Part shown: piece after piece, positions 17,559-25,182 of the stretch
Layout: each line of letters begins with the position of its first letter
Position numbering within the stretch: the stretch's first letter is position 1
Source: Mycobacterium sp. IS-1742
GTDB taxonomy: Bacteria; Actinomycetota; Actinomycetes; Mycobacteriales; Mycobacteriaceae
Assembly (NCBI RefSeq): GCF_001500125.1
Contig: NZ_LQIV01000005.1
Location: forward strand, 62,001 to 126,000
Direction of reading: 5' to 3'
DNA length: 64,000 nucleotides
The notes under the pieces: generated by a model
Told to the model about the DNA's origin: nothing
Seen by the model: the letters and a program-made list of their open reading frames with translations, nothing else
Databases searched by the model: none
Program-made: the position numbers and the translations under genes

Positions 17559-18344
17559 CTACCCGGACTCGCGACCGGGCCGCCCCGCCAACCACTTTCG
17601 CACGAGTTCGCCCTCGTCCGCCTCGACCGAGCGCAGCTCCGTCAGTGTGGGGTGCCCGGCGTCGAGCAGCGCGCTGTCGGTGTCCTCCTCGGGCTCGTCG
17701 GACACCTCGACCTCGCCCAGACGCACGCCCCCATCGCGCACCTCCTCGACGCGCGTCTGCACCGCCCCGCTCCGGGCCAGCCGCGCGTGGCGAAGCGGAC
17801 CCACATCCGCCGCGGGCCGATCGGGGACGTTGAGGGACAGCACGGTGCCGTCGGGTGCATCGAACAGCAGCTCCAGCACCGGCGCCAGCAGGCCGGCGGC
17901 CGTTCTCCAGTGCCGTTCGCCGGTCGGGTGCAGCGCGACGTCCAGCGACACCGCCAGCGCGCGGGTGTCGCTGATCTTGGCCGTGAGTGCGGCACCGACG
18001 GTGCCGGAGTGCAGGACGGCGCGACCGACGTTGGCGCCGTGGTTGATTCCGGACAGCACGACGTCCGGACGCGGATCGAACCAACCGTTGAGCGCGGCAG
18101 CGACGATGTGACCCGGCTGCGCCTGAACCGCCCACGCCTGGACGTCGAGGCCGGGCAGATCGCGCTGCTCGACGACCGTGTGACCGTCCTCGCGGACTGC
18201 GCTCAGCGCCGCGCTCGCGCCGCTTGCCTGCTCGGCCGGGGCGGCCACGATCACGTCCAATCCCGCCTCCAGCGCCGCCATCACCAGCGTGTGGAGCCCG
18301 GGGGAGTCGATCCCGTCGTCGTTGGTCACCAGTGCGAGTGGCAC
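17559..18344 (-). CDS. surE: SurE-family 5'/3'-nucleotidase
   Basis: 261 residues. The metal-binding TNDDG (Asp9, Asp10), the Ser region SGASAALS and SGINHGANVG (98-107, Asn101) are the SurE signatures; the family removes phosphate from nucleoside monophosphates and short polyphosphates. GTG 18344 is preceded by GAGGAGGTGG. The PfkB kinase gene ends 22 bases upstream on the same strand, so the two form an operon. Confidence 0.93.
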   Translation of the reverse strand: MPLALVTNDDGIDSPGLHTLVMAALEAGLDVIVAAPAEQASGASAALSAVREDGHTVVEQRDLPGLDVQAWAVQAQPGHIVAAALNGWFDPRPDVVLSGINHGANVGRAVLHSGTVGAALTAKISDTRALAVSLDVALHPTGERHWRTAAGLLAPVLELLFDAPDGTVLSLNVPDRPAADVGPLRHARLARSGAVQTRVEEVRDGGVRLGEVEVSDEPEEDTDSALLDAGHPTLTELRSVEADEGELVRKWLAGRPGRESG

Positions 18345-18366
18345 GCGTCCACCTCCTCTGCCGGCA

Positions 18367-19329
18367 CTACTTCCATGGGTGCAGCTCCACCCGCTCGGCG
18401 AGCGTCTCGACCGCCCGTGCGCCACCGGTGCCCAGCCCGTGTCGCACGACGTTGAGCGCCCCGCAGGCCGCGCCGATCTGCAGCGCTCTGCGCAGCGGTC
18501 GACCGTTCGCCAGCGCGGACACGATGCCTGCGGTCATGGAGTCTCCGGCGCCCGCCGAATCGGCCGGCTCCAGCGCAGGCATGCAGATTTCGACGACCTC
18601 ATCGTCGTCGAGCAGGGCCAGCGCAGGCTCGGATCCGGACCGGGACACCACGATCGTGCCCGCACCCTCATCGCGTATCGACCGCATCGCCTTGACCAGG
18701 TCTTCCGCGTCCTCCGACTTCGCCCGGCCGTCGTCGAGGAGCTCCTCGTGGCTGACCTTGATCAGGTCCGGCTTGCCGGCGAGCACGGCTTCGAGCCGCT
18801 CGCCGGAGAGGTCGGCGGCCACCTTGCAGCCGTTGGCACCCAGGTCGGTGGACAGCCGCCGGTAGAGATCGGCAGGCACCACGTCGTCTTCCTGCGGCCC
18901 AGACAGCAGGACCCGGCCGTGGGTCAGGCCCTCGGTGAGCGTGAGTTCGTAGAGGGAGTCGAGTTCGTGGCGGTCCAGCGGGCTGCCGTCGGCCTCGGCG
19001 ATGACCTCACGGCTGCCCGAGCGGCGGTCGTGCACGTACGAGCCGTTGCGTGCGCTGACCGGCACGGCCCGCACGGTGACGTCGCGCATGGGCAGCAGGT
19101 GCCCGAGGACGTCACCCGTCTCCCCGCCGAGCGCCGAGCACAGCACCACCGGCACGCCGAGGGACGACATCATGCGGGACTGCCAGACACCCTGGCCCCC
19201 GGCGTGGACGTGGATGTCGGCCTTCCCCGAACGGTCCTCGACCGTCACGGTGAGCACGGGCAGCGGGGCGAAGATGACAACGGAATCGCGGTCACCGGAG
19301 TTGTCGTCGCGGGGTTTCTTGTCGGCCAT
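18367..19329 (-). CDS. PfkB-family (ribokinase-like) sugar kinase
   Basis: 320 residues from ATG 19329. The C-terminal PfkB signature DSAGAGDSMTAGI carries the catalytic base Asp263 with the GAGD anion hole; the N-terminal substrate region has HAGGQGVWQSRMMSSLG, the glycine-rich motif of 1-phosphofructokinase/tagatose-6-phosphate-kinase-like members. Substrate cannot be fixed from sequence. It is followed at 22 bases by surE. A GTG 18 bases upstream (19347) is in frame but less likely. Confidence 0.88.
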   Translation of the reverse strand: MADKKPRDDNSGDRDSVVIFAPLPVLTVTVEDRSGKADIHVHAGGQGVWQSRMMSSLGVPVVLCSALGGETGDVLGHLLPMRDVTVRAVPVSARNGSYVHDRRSGSREVIAEADGSPLDRHELDSLYELTLTEGLTHGRVLLSGPQEDDVVPADLYRRLSTDLGANGCKVAADLSGERLEAVLAGKPDLIKVSHEELLDDGRAKSEDAEDLVKAMRSIRDEGAGTIVVSRSGSEPALALLDDDEVVEICMPALEPADSAGAGDSMTAGIVSALANGRPLRRALQIGAACGALNVVRHGLGTGGARAVETLAERVELHPWK

Positions 19330-19445
19330 GGGCTGGGGGGTACCCACCCGGAGGGGGGTCCACCCCTGGTCATCGCCCCGCGGTCTGCCGGGCCCGCAAA
19401 TCGAAGCGGCGCAACGGTGTTGACGTCAGCTGCGAAGAGCAGTCG

Positions 19446-20240
19446 CTATCTGGCCTGGACCTGGCCGCCGTCGACCACCAGATTGCTGGCGGTGATCCAT
19501 GCGGCCCGGTCGGAGGCGAGGAAGGCGATCGCCTCGGCGATGTCCGACCCCGTGCCTTTTCGGCCGAGCGGGATCGGGGTGCCACCGGCCTCCGGGCTGT
19601 CGGCACCCCCGGCGTCGATGATCGCCTGCCGGATGGCGTCGGCACCCGGTGAGGTGACGTTGCCGGGAGTCAGGGTGTTGACTCGTACGCCGCGCGGCCC
19701 GGCCTCTGCGGCCAGCCCTGTGGTGTAGGTGGCCAGGGCCGCTTTGGCGCTGGCGTAGTGCAACATCGGCGACGGTGGACTCAACGTCACCGCGGAGGAG
19801 ACGTTGATGATCGAACCCTTGCCGCGGGCGTACATAGCGGGGAGCAGCGCGGCGTTGAGTCGAACGGCGGCCAGGAAATTGATCGCGAGGTCTGCGGCCC
19901 ACTCCGCATCCGGGATGTCGAGTACGCCGCCGAAATGCGGTGTCGACGCGCCGGCGTTGTTGACGACGATGTCGACGTCGCCGAGGATCTCCCGGGATCG
20001 CCGGGCCAGGTGATCGACACCGTCGACGGTGGCGACGTCGGCGATGACGTATTCGACCCCCGGGGGCAGCGAGTCCGGCCGGGAGCGACCGGAGGTGACG
20101 ACGCGCGCGCCCCCTTCGACGAAGCGGGCCACGGTCGCCGCGCCGATGCCCTTGCTGCCGCCGGTGATGACGGCGGTCTTGCCGACGAGGTCGTGGAGGG
20201 GTGTCGTGGGTACTTCCGGTGCCACGATGACGGAACTCAT
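19446..20240 (-). CDS. short-chain dehydrogenase/reductase
   Basis: 264 residues, classical SDR: cofactor motif TGGSKGIG (26-33), NNAG (94-97), catalytic Ser148/149 with Tyr162-x3-Lys166, and a C-terminal VVDGGQ. Ser/Arg after the beta2 strand (SGRSRP) suggests NADP preference. ATG 20240 is preceded by GGAGAC. It is divergent from a TetR regulator with a perfect palindrome between them, so it is almost certainly the TetR target. Confidence 0.9.
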   Translation of the reverse strand: MSSVIVAPEVPTTPLHDLVGKTAVITGGSKGIGAATVARFVEGGARVVTSGRSRPDSLPPGVEYVIADVATVDGVDHLARRSREILGDVDIVVNNAGASTPHFGGVLDIPDAEWAADLAINFLAAVRLNAALLPAMYARGKGSIINVSSAVTLSPPSPMLHYASAKAALATYTTGLAAEAGPRGVRVNTLTPGNVTSPGADAIRQAIIDAGGADSPEAGGTPIPLGRKGTGSDIAEAIAFLASDRAAWITASNLVVDGGQVQAR

Positions 20241-20279
20241 GGGATGTCTCCTTCGGGTCGATACGGTTATTGACTGAAT

Positions 20280-20310
20280 GGTACACAATGTCGACCGCAC
20301 GTTGTGTACC
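20280..20310. promoter_or_regulatory. TetR operator between the SDR and tetR genes
   Basis: GGTACACAA (20280-20288) and TTGTGTACC (20302-20310) form a perfect 9-bp inverted repeat with a 13-base centre, in which GT and AC extend the symmetry. It lies midway between two divergent starts (20240 and 20340), the standard place for a local TetR operator. Confidence 0.8.
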
Positions 20311-20339
20311 GAAAGGTCACCAATGGGTACGATGGCGGC

Positions 20340-20954
20340 ATGGCACGCCCCCGCAAGTTCGACGAAGCCGCCGTCGTCGAGGCCAGCCGCGATCTGTTCT
20401 GGGACCAGGGATACGCCGCGACGAGCATCGACGACCTCAGTGCCGCAACCGGTTTGGGCCGCGGCAGTTTCTACAAGGCGTTCGGCGACAAGCACAGCAT
20501 GTTTCTGCGCGGCCTCGAGTCCTACTGCACCGACGCGATCAGCGGTATCCGCGCCGAACTCCGCAACCCGGACCTCCCGGCGTACGACCGCCTGGTCGCG
20601 CATGTGCGCGCTGTCGCCGCCAACGTGGTGTCGGACACCGATCGCCGCGGGTGCCTCCTCGCCAAGAGCGCGGCCGAACTGTCCTCGACCGATCCGCTGG
20701 TGGCCAAGCACGTCAAGCGGACACTCGACGTGTGGCTGCGTGAACTGACGGCCACGATCGACGCCGCGCGAGCCGACGGCGACCTCCCGTCGGACATCGA
20801 CGCCAAGTCGACGGCCAGTCTGCTGTTGGCGGTCCTGCGGGGGATGGAGGCGCTGCGCAAGGGTGGCGCATCTGCGGCGACGGTGAAGGCGGCGGCTGAT
20901 GAGGCCGTCGCGTTGTTGACGGCCGGCCCCGGCCGTCGTGCCGACGGCACCTGA
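20340..20954 (+). CDS. TetR/AcrR-family repressor
   Basis: 204 residues from ATG 20340 (MARPRKFDEAAVVEAS). The N-terminal HTH is ARDLFW..GYAATSIDDLSAATGLGRGSFYKAFGDKHSMF; a helical ligand domain follows with a single Cys about residue 104 (RRGCLLAKSAAEL). That ending pattern resembles TetR_C_16/YcdC-like members that sense electrophiles through Cys, a possibility only. It probably represses itself and the divergent SDR. No clear ribosome-binding site precedes the ATG. Confidence 0.88.
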   Translation: MARPRKFDEAAVVEASRDLFWDQGYAATSIDDLSAATGLGRGSFYKAFGDKHSMFLRGLESYCTDAISGIRAELRNPDLPAYDRLVAHVRAVAANVVSDTDRRGCLLAKSAAELSSTDPLVAKHVKRTLDVWLRELTATIDAARADGDLPSDIDAKSTASLLLAVLRGMEALRKGGASAATVKAAADEAVALLTAGPGRRADGT

Positions 20955-20979
20955 CCCGACCCGCGAGCGAAAGGGTCAG
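20951..20979. terminator. short bidirectional hairpin between convergent genes
   Basis: CTGACCC (20951-20957) pairs with GGGTCAG (20973-20979) around 15 bases. The stem contains the stop codons of both tetR and the permease gene, so it could end both transcripts. Stem is short and lacks a U-tract. Confidence 0.4.
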
Positions 20980-22112
20980 GGTGACGCTTCCGCATCGGAC
21001 GGTATGCCGTCGGTGGAGGACGTTTCCTCGTCGGCGCGCGCTTCGACCTGCTCGTCGTAGTAGCGCAGGATGACGGCGACGGCCGCCGCCACCGGTACCG
21101 CGAGGAACGCTCCGATCACTCCGAAGGTGGACGCGCCCAACGTCACGGCCAGCAGCACGATCACCGCGTGCAGCTTCATGGACTTCGACTGCAACCACGG
21201 CTGCAGGACGTTGCCCTCTAGTTGCTGCACCGCCAGGATGATCCCCAACACGATGAGCGCGTTGACCGGCCCGTTGGACACCAACGCGATCAGCACCGCG
21301 AGACCGCCGGCGACGAACGCACCGACGATCGGCACGAAGCCACCGATGAAGGTGATGATCGCGAGGGCGTAGGCCAGGGGCACCCCGAGGATCAGCAGAC
21401 CGATACCGATGAGCACCGCGTCGACGAAGCTCACCAGCGCCTGAGTGCGGATGAATCCGCCGAGCGTCGACCACACCCGCTGGAGGATCTCCGCCACGTG
21501 ACGGGCGCCCGGGGCGCCCACCGCATGACGCAACCACGGCAGGAAGCGCGGGCCGTCCTTCAGGAAGAAGAAGGTCACCACGATGGTGGTGAACACCGTG
21601 ACCAACGCCGACGTCGCGGCTCCCACACCGGTGAACACCCCGGCGGCGATCTGGGCGCTACTCGAGTTCAGCCGGTCGGTGATCGCCGCGACCGCGGAAT
21701 CGAGCTGCGCGTCACTGATGTCCAGCGGCGGGCCGCCGAGCCAGTCCCGCACCTGCACCACACCGGCGGACGCCTGTTCGGCGAGTTCGGTGGACTGCTC
21801 GACGATCGCCGGTGCCACCGCCGCCAGGACGCCGGCGATCACGCCGAGCGCCAACAGCAGGGCCGACAACGCCGCCGCCGCAGGGGGCACGCCCTTGTCG
21901 CGTAACCAGCGCACAGGTGGCCACAACACCGTGCACAGGACCAGGGCCAGCGCCACCGGCAGCAGGATCACCCACGTCTTCCCCACCACCCACGCCAGGA
22001 CCCAGAGCGCGGCGGCGACCGCGATGAACTGCACCGCGACGACCGCCGTCGACCGAAGGTGCGAACCGTACACCGAACCGCGGTCGCGGACCGCCGGCTT
22101 GTCGTCGCTCAT
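20976..22112 (-). CDS. AI-2E-family (PerM-like) membrane transporter
   Basis: 378 residues with about eight membrane helices: a pair near the N-terminus, a central soluble region (about 95-165) and a helical block with FFFLKDGPRFLPWLRH, FVPIVGAFVAGG and QQLEGNVLQPWLQSKSM, the family's diagnostic stretch. Despite the family name most members are not shown to carry autoinducer-2; some act as Na+/H+ antiporters. ATG 22112 has GGAGAG upstream. Function here is unknown. Confidence 0.88.
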   Translation of the reverse strand: MSDDKPAVRDRGSVYGSHLRSTAVVAVQFIAVAAALWVLAWVVGKTWVILLPVALALVLCTVLWPPVRWLRDKGVPPAAAALSALLLALGVIAGVLAAVAPAIVEQSTELAEQASAGVVQVRDWLGGPPLDISDAQLDSAVAAITDRLNSSSAQIAAGVFTGVGAATSALVTVFTTIVVTFFFLKDGPRFLPWLRHAVGAPGARHVAEILQRVWSTLGGFIRTQALVSFVDAVLIGIGLLILGVPLAYALAIITFIGGFVPIVGAFVAGGLAVLIALVSNGPVNALIVLGIILAVQQLEGNVLQPWLQSKSMKLHAVIVLLAVTLGASTFGVIGAFLAVPVAAAVAVILRYYDEQVEARADEETSSTDGIPSDAEASP

Positions 22113-22319
22113 CTCTCTCCTCTACCCACCGCGGTTCGGCGGCCACGCATAAGACAGCGTGTCCAACACCTCAACGTCGACCGCCCTGTGACGCGACTTC
22201 CAGAGGTACCGCGAGTTAGGACACCGATTCGAGCGGATCCGCGCAGGAAAAACCAGATGCGGTGTGATCTGCGTCGCACTGCTGCACTCGCCCGGTATCC
22301 ACCGTCTGCCCGGCGTTTT

Positions 22320-22347
22320 TTGAGAACCGTTGGCGTTCCACTACAGT
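22320..22347 (+). promoter_or_regulatory. SigA-like promoter in the 416-base spacer before the transglycosylase-like gene
   Basis: TTGAGA (22320-22325), 16-base spacer, TACAGT (22342-22347). Transcription would start near 22354, giving a leader of about 175 bases before ATG 22529. The leader holds a direct repeat ATCGGCCGCTG near 22434 and 22490. The rest of 22113-22528 has no convincing gene. Confidence 0.5.
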
Positions 22348-22528
22348 CGGCGCCTAACTCACAGGGCGGCGACCCCGACAACGCAATGTAGGCCACATCC
22401 CGCAAACAGTGGCGCCAGTTGTCCGGGTGACCATCGGCCGCTGTGCAGCACTCGTTCCCTAGTGGCACGTCCTCCGACCGTGTCGGGATCGGCCGCTGCC
22501 CACGACACACGCACACAGAAGAAAGACC

Positions 22529-23179
22529 ATGCCGAAGCCCAACCGATTGACGACGTTCGCAGAGAAGAAGCACGGAAAGACCTTCCTCCTCACTCTTTCC
22601 GTCACCGCCGGCGTCGGGGGTGCTGCTCTGTTCGTATCGCCCGACCAGCCAGTGGCAACCACCCCCGAGCCGGTGCTCGCGGCCGCCCCCGCCCCCAAGC
22701 CGGTGCTCGCGACCAAGGACTCCGGCCCGCAGGACATCGTCAGGGCCATCGTGAGTCAGGGCCAGGCCGCCGGGCTGACCGCAGAGCAGATCAAGACCAT
22801 CATCGCCACCGCGAAGATCGAGTCCTCCTTCCGCCCGGCGGCATCCGGCGGGGTGCAGCCCTACGGCGGGCCGGGGACAGCGGCCGATGAGGTCCTCGGC
22901 CTGTTCCAGGAGAAGGCGAGCTTCGGCACCGTCGCCGAACGGCAGGACCCCAACCAGGCGATCGCTCGTTTCATCGTCAGGTACAGGGAGGCGTTCACGA
23001 AATACGGCATCACCGGCGACACTGTGCAGGCCGCGACGCTCGCGCAGAACCCGCAGCTGCTCAAGCACGGGCGCGGGGTCGGAACCGGCTACTACAACAC
23101 CGTCGAAGCCGCGATGGGCGAAGCCGGGGCCCTCTACAACCAGGCGGCCGCGCCCCAGGTTCAGTTGGTCGTCCGCTAG
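22529..23179 (+). CDS. secreted lysozyme/transglycosylase-like protein
   Basis: 216 residues. A basic N-terminus and hydrophobic stretch (about 18-37) act as export signal or anchor, followed by an Ala/Pro spacer. The domain from residue 66 has GQAAGLTAEQIKTIIATAKIESSF, in which Glu98 occupies the place of the catalytic acid of lytic transglycosylases, and GLFQEKASFGT, similar to the G-x-x-Q segment of such folds and of mycobacteriophage lysins. Probably acts on peptidoglycan. A short AG-rich sequence precedes ATG. Confidence 0.7.
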   Translation: MPKPNRLTTFAEKKHGKTFLLTLSVTAGVGGAALFVSPDQPVATTPEPVLAAAPAPKPVLATKDSGPQDIVRAIVSQGQAAGLTAEQIKTIIATAKIESSFRPAASGGVQPYGGPGTAADEVLGLFQEKASFGTVAERQDPNQAIARFIVRYREAFTKYGITGDTVQAATLAQNPQLLKHGRGVGTGYYNTVEAAMGEAGALYNQAAAPQVQLVVR

Positions 23180-23276
23180 GTCTCCAACGAGGAGAAGTGG
23201 ACATCGTCGGCGTCAGTTCGTAGCCTTGCCCGGGACATCGACAGCCGGGCCGAGTGTGGTCCTCGAGTGAAGGATC

Positions 23277-24338
23277 GTGACCATCCGCGTGACCGGGGCG
23301 CGCCGCTTACTTCGGCGAGCGATGTGCGGTTCGGCATCCGCGATCCTGGTTCTGGCCCTGTCGATGGGGAACGTCGACGCTGATCCGGCGGCTGATGCGC
23401 TGGCCCGACTCAACGAGTTGTCCCAGCAGGCGGTGCAGAGTCGCGAGGCCCTCACCGCCGCTCAGCGCGACGCCGACGCCAGGCTGGGTGAGCAGGCAGC
23501 GGCCGCCGATCGCCACCGCGCCGACCTGACGGCTCTGGAGACCGCGAACGCCCAGCTCGAGCCCTATCAGGACGCGGTCAACAGGATCGCGGCGATGAAC
23601 TACATGAGCGGGAGCGACGGTCAGTTCGCGGCCGTGCTGACCGCAGGCTCCCCGCAACAGCTGATCGATCGGCTGTCGGTGCAACGGACGGTCGGGGCCG
23701 GCATCGCCGACCAGATGGCGGCCTTCAAGACGGCCCGCGAACGCGCGGCCACCGCCGCCCAGGCGTCCGAGAGATCGGCCGCCGACGCGCGCGCCGCGGC
23801 CGAGGCGGCCGCTGCCGTGCGCGCTGAACTGCAGGCCAAACTGAGCGAGCTGCTGCGTCAGATCGCCGCCGCCGAGGCGCAGTACGCGGCGTTGACACCG
23901 CAGCAGCAAGCGATCGTCGACAGCGCGCCGCTGCCGATCGCCGCGGTGCCCGGCGTGCCTCCCGGCGACGTGGCGCCGCCGCCCGAGGCACTGCCGGTCG
24001 GCGTCGCCTCCGAGGCCGGGTTGCAGCCGAACACCATCGTGGCGGCCAGGGCCGTCAGCCACCAGTTCCCCCAGATCTCCGACATCGACGGGGTGCGGCC
24101 GGACTCGAAGCCGTGGCATCCCAGCGGCCTGGCCATCGACATCATGATCCCCGATCCCGAGAGCCCCGAGGGCATCGCGCTCGGGGATCAGATCCTGGCG
24201 TTCGCGATGAGCAACGCGGGCCGGTTCGGGCTACAGGACGTGATCTGGCGCGGCACCTATTACACGCCTGCCGGTCCGCAGGCATCGGGTTACGGCCACT
24301 ACGACCACGTCCACATCACGGTGACGCCCCGCCGCTGA
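23277..24338 (+). CDS. secreted coiled-coil protein with M15/VanY-like C-terminal domain
   Basis: 353 residues: signal peptide (1-35, ending VDA), a long coiled coil (about 38-210) like the inhibitory N-terminal half of RipA-type NlpC/P60 proteins, a Pro-rich hinge, then a compact C-terminal domain. The latter keeps a zinc triad pattern H281-x6-D288 (HPSGLAID) and H344-V-H346 (DHVH), as in M15 D,D- or D,L-peptidases. It probably cleaves or binds wall peptides. GTG 23277 follows AAGGA. The gene lies about 100 bases after another wall-active gene on the same strand. Confidence 0.75.
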   Translation: MTIRVTGARRLLRRAMCGSASAILVLALSMGNVDADPAADALARLNELSQQAVQSREALTAAQRDADARLGEQAAAADRHRADLTALETANAQLEPYQDAVNRIAAMNYMSGSDGQFAAVLTAGSPQQLIDRLSVQRTVGAGIADQMAAFKTARERAATAAQASERSAADARAAAEAAAAVRAELQAKLSELLRQIAAAEAQYAALTPQQQAIVDSAPLPIAAVPGVPPGDVAPPPEALPVGVASEAGLQPNTIVAARAVSHQFPQISDIDGVRPDSKPWHPSGLAIDIMIPDPESPEGIALGDQILAFAMSNAGRFGLQDVIWRGTYYTPAGPQASGYGHYDHVHITVTPRR

Positions 24339-24343
24339 CCCGG

Positions 24344-25111
24344 TCACGGATGCAGGTTCCACTGGCCGCAGTCCTGGGCCAGCACGTCGTTCACGTCGAC
24401 GCGGATGCCGCCGACCACCGGCCCCGGGTTCGACGCGGTGTCGATGATGCGCTGGTAGAGCACGGCGCCGGGGTAGATCTGGCCGTTGGACCAGGACCGG
24501 GTCTGCCAGGCCCACACCTTGCCGGGTGACCGCGACCTCCCGATGACCCCGTCGGCCACAGCCCACTGGCAGGGTCGGATGCCCCCGTATATTCCGGTGC
24601 GCATCTCGCCGATCACCGAGTTGATGCCGCGAAACCAGGGGAGCACCAGACGGTTCCACGTCTCGCGATCGACGTCGTCGTCCACGCTGAAGTAGATCGG
24701 TGCGCTCTGGCCGCCACCGGCCGCGGAGTGCAGGCGCCATGCGGTCTGCGCGTCGGCGACGCCGCCGGCATATCCGCGGGTGAAGTCCGACGGCGCAGTC
24801 CCGCCCGGTTTGCCGTACTGGTAGTTGCTGACGATCGCCAACCCGGCGGCGGTCAGCGATTTCGCGTAGGGCAGGGTGATCGGTTTGGCGCCGAAGGATG
24901 AGCCGGGCCGTGACGTCGAGACGTAGTTGATCACCCCGGCGTGGCCCGCGGCCCGGATGTCCTGTGCCGGGATCTGCTTCATGGCGTAGTCGATGAGCGT
25001 GGGGGCGGCGGCCGACGCCGCGGGTGGGCGGGCGCCCGCCGCGGCACCGAGCCCGGCCAGGGCCGACGCGCCGAGGGCGTAGCGCAGCGCGTCACGCCGG
25101 GATATCGACAC
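24344..25111 (-). CDS. Tat-exported DUF1906 glycoside-hydrolase-like protein (Rv2525c type)
   Basis: 255 residues with a Tat signal (SRRDALRYALGASALAG). The mature part is a DUF1906 TIM-barrel: AGVINYVSTS, IYFSVDDDVD with the acidic cluster at the expected catalytic position, GIYGG, and WAWQTRSW. Rv2525c, a Tat-secreted mycobacterial protein with this domain, influences cell-wall properties and beta-lactam susceptibility. GTG 25111 starts the signal peptide. The gene ends convergently five bases from the M15-like gene. Confidence 0.82.
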   Translation of the reverse strand: MSISRRDALRYALGASALAGLGAAAGARPPAASAAAPTLIDYAMKQIPAQDIRAAGHAGVINYVSTSRPGSSFGAKPITLPYAKSLTAAGLAIVSNYQYGKPGGTAPSDFTRGYAGGVADAQTAWRLHSAAGGGQSAPIYFSVDDDVDRETWNRLVLPWFRGINSVIGEMRTGIYGGIRPCQWAVADGVIGRSRSPGKVWAWQTRSWSNGQIYPGAVLYQRIIDTASNPGPVVGGIRVDVNDVLAQDCGQWNLHP

Positions 25112-25182
25112 GGCGCGATGTTAACAGTGTGACGGCTGTGGCCAGGGTAACCACTGTGCCGGTGTCGCGACGCTGCGTGCGG

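Noticed and set aside
22348-22528. Cyclic di-AMP riboswitch before the wall-lytic gene
   Set aside because: Leader length is suitable, but the conserved ydaO-type segments are not visible.
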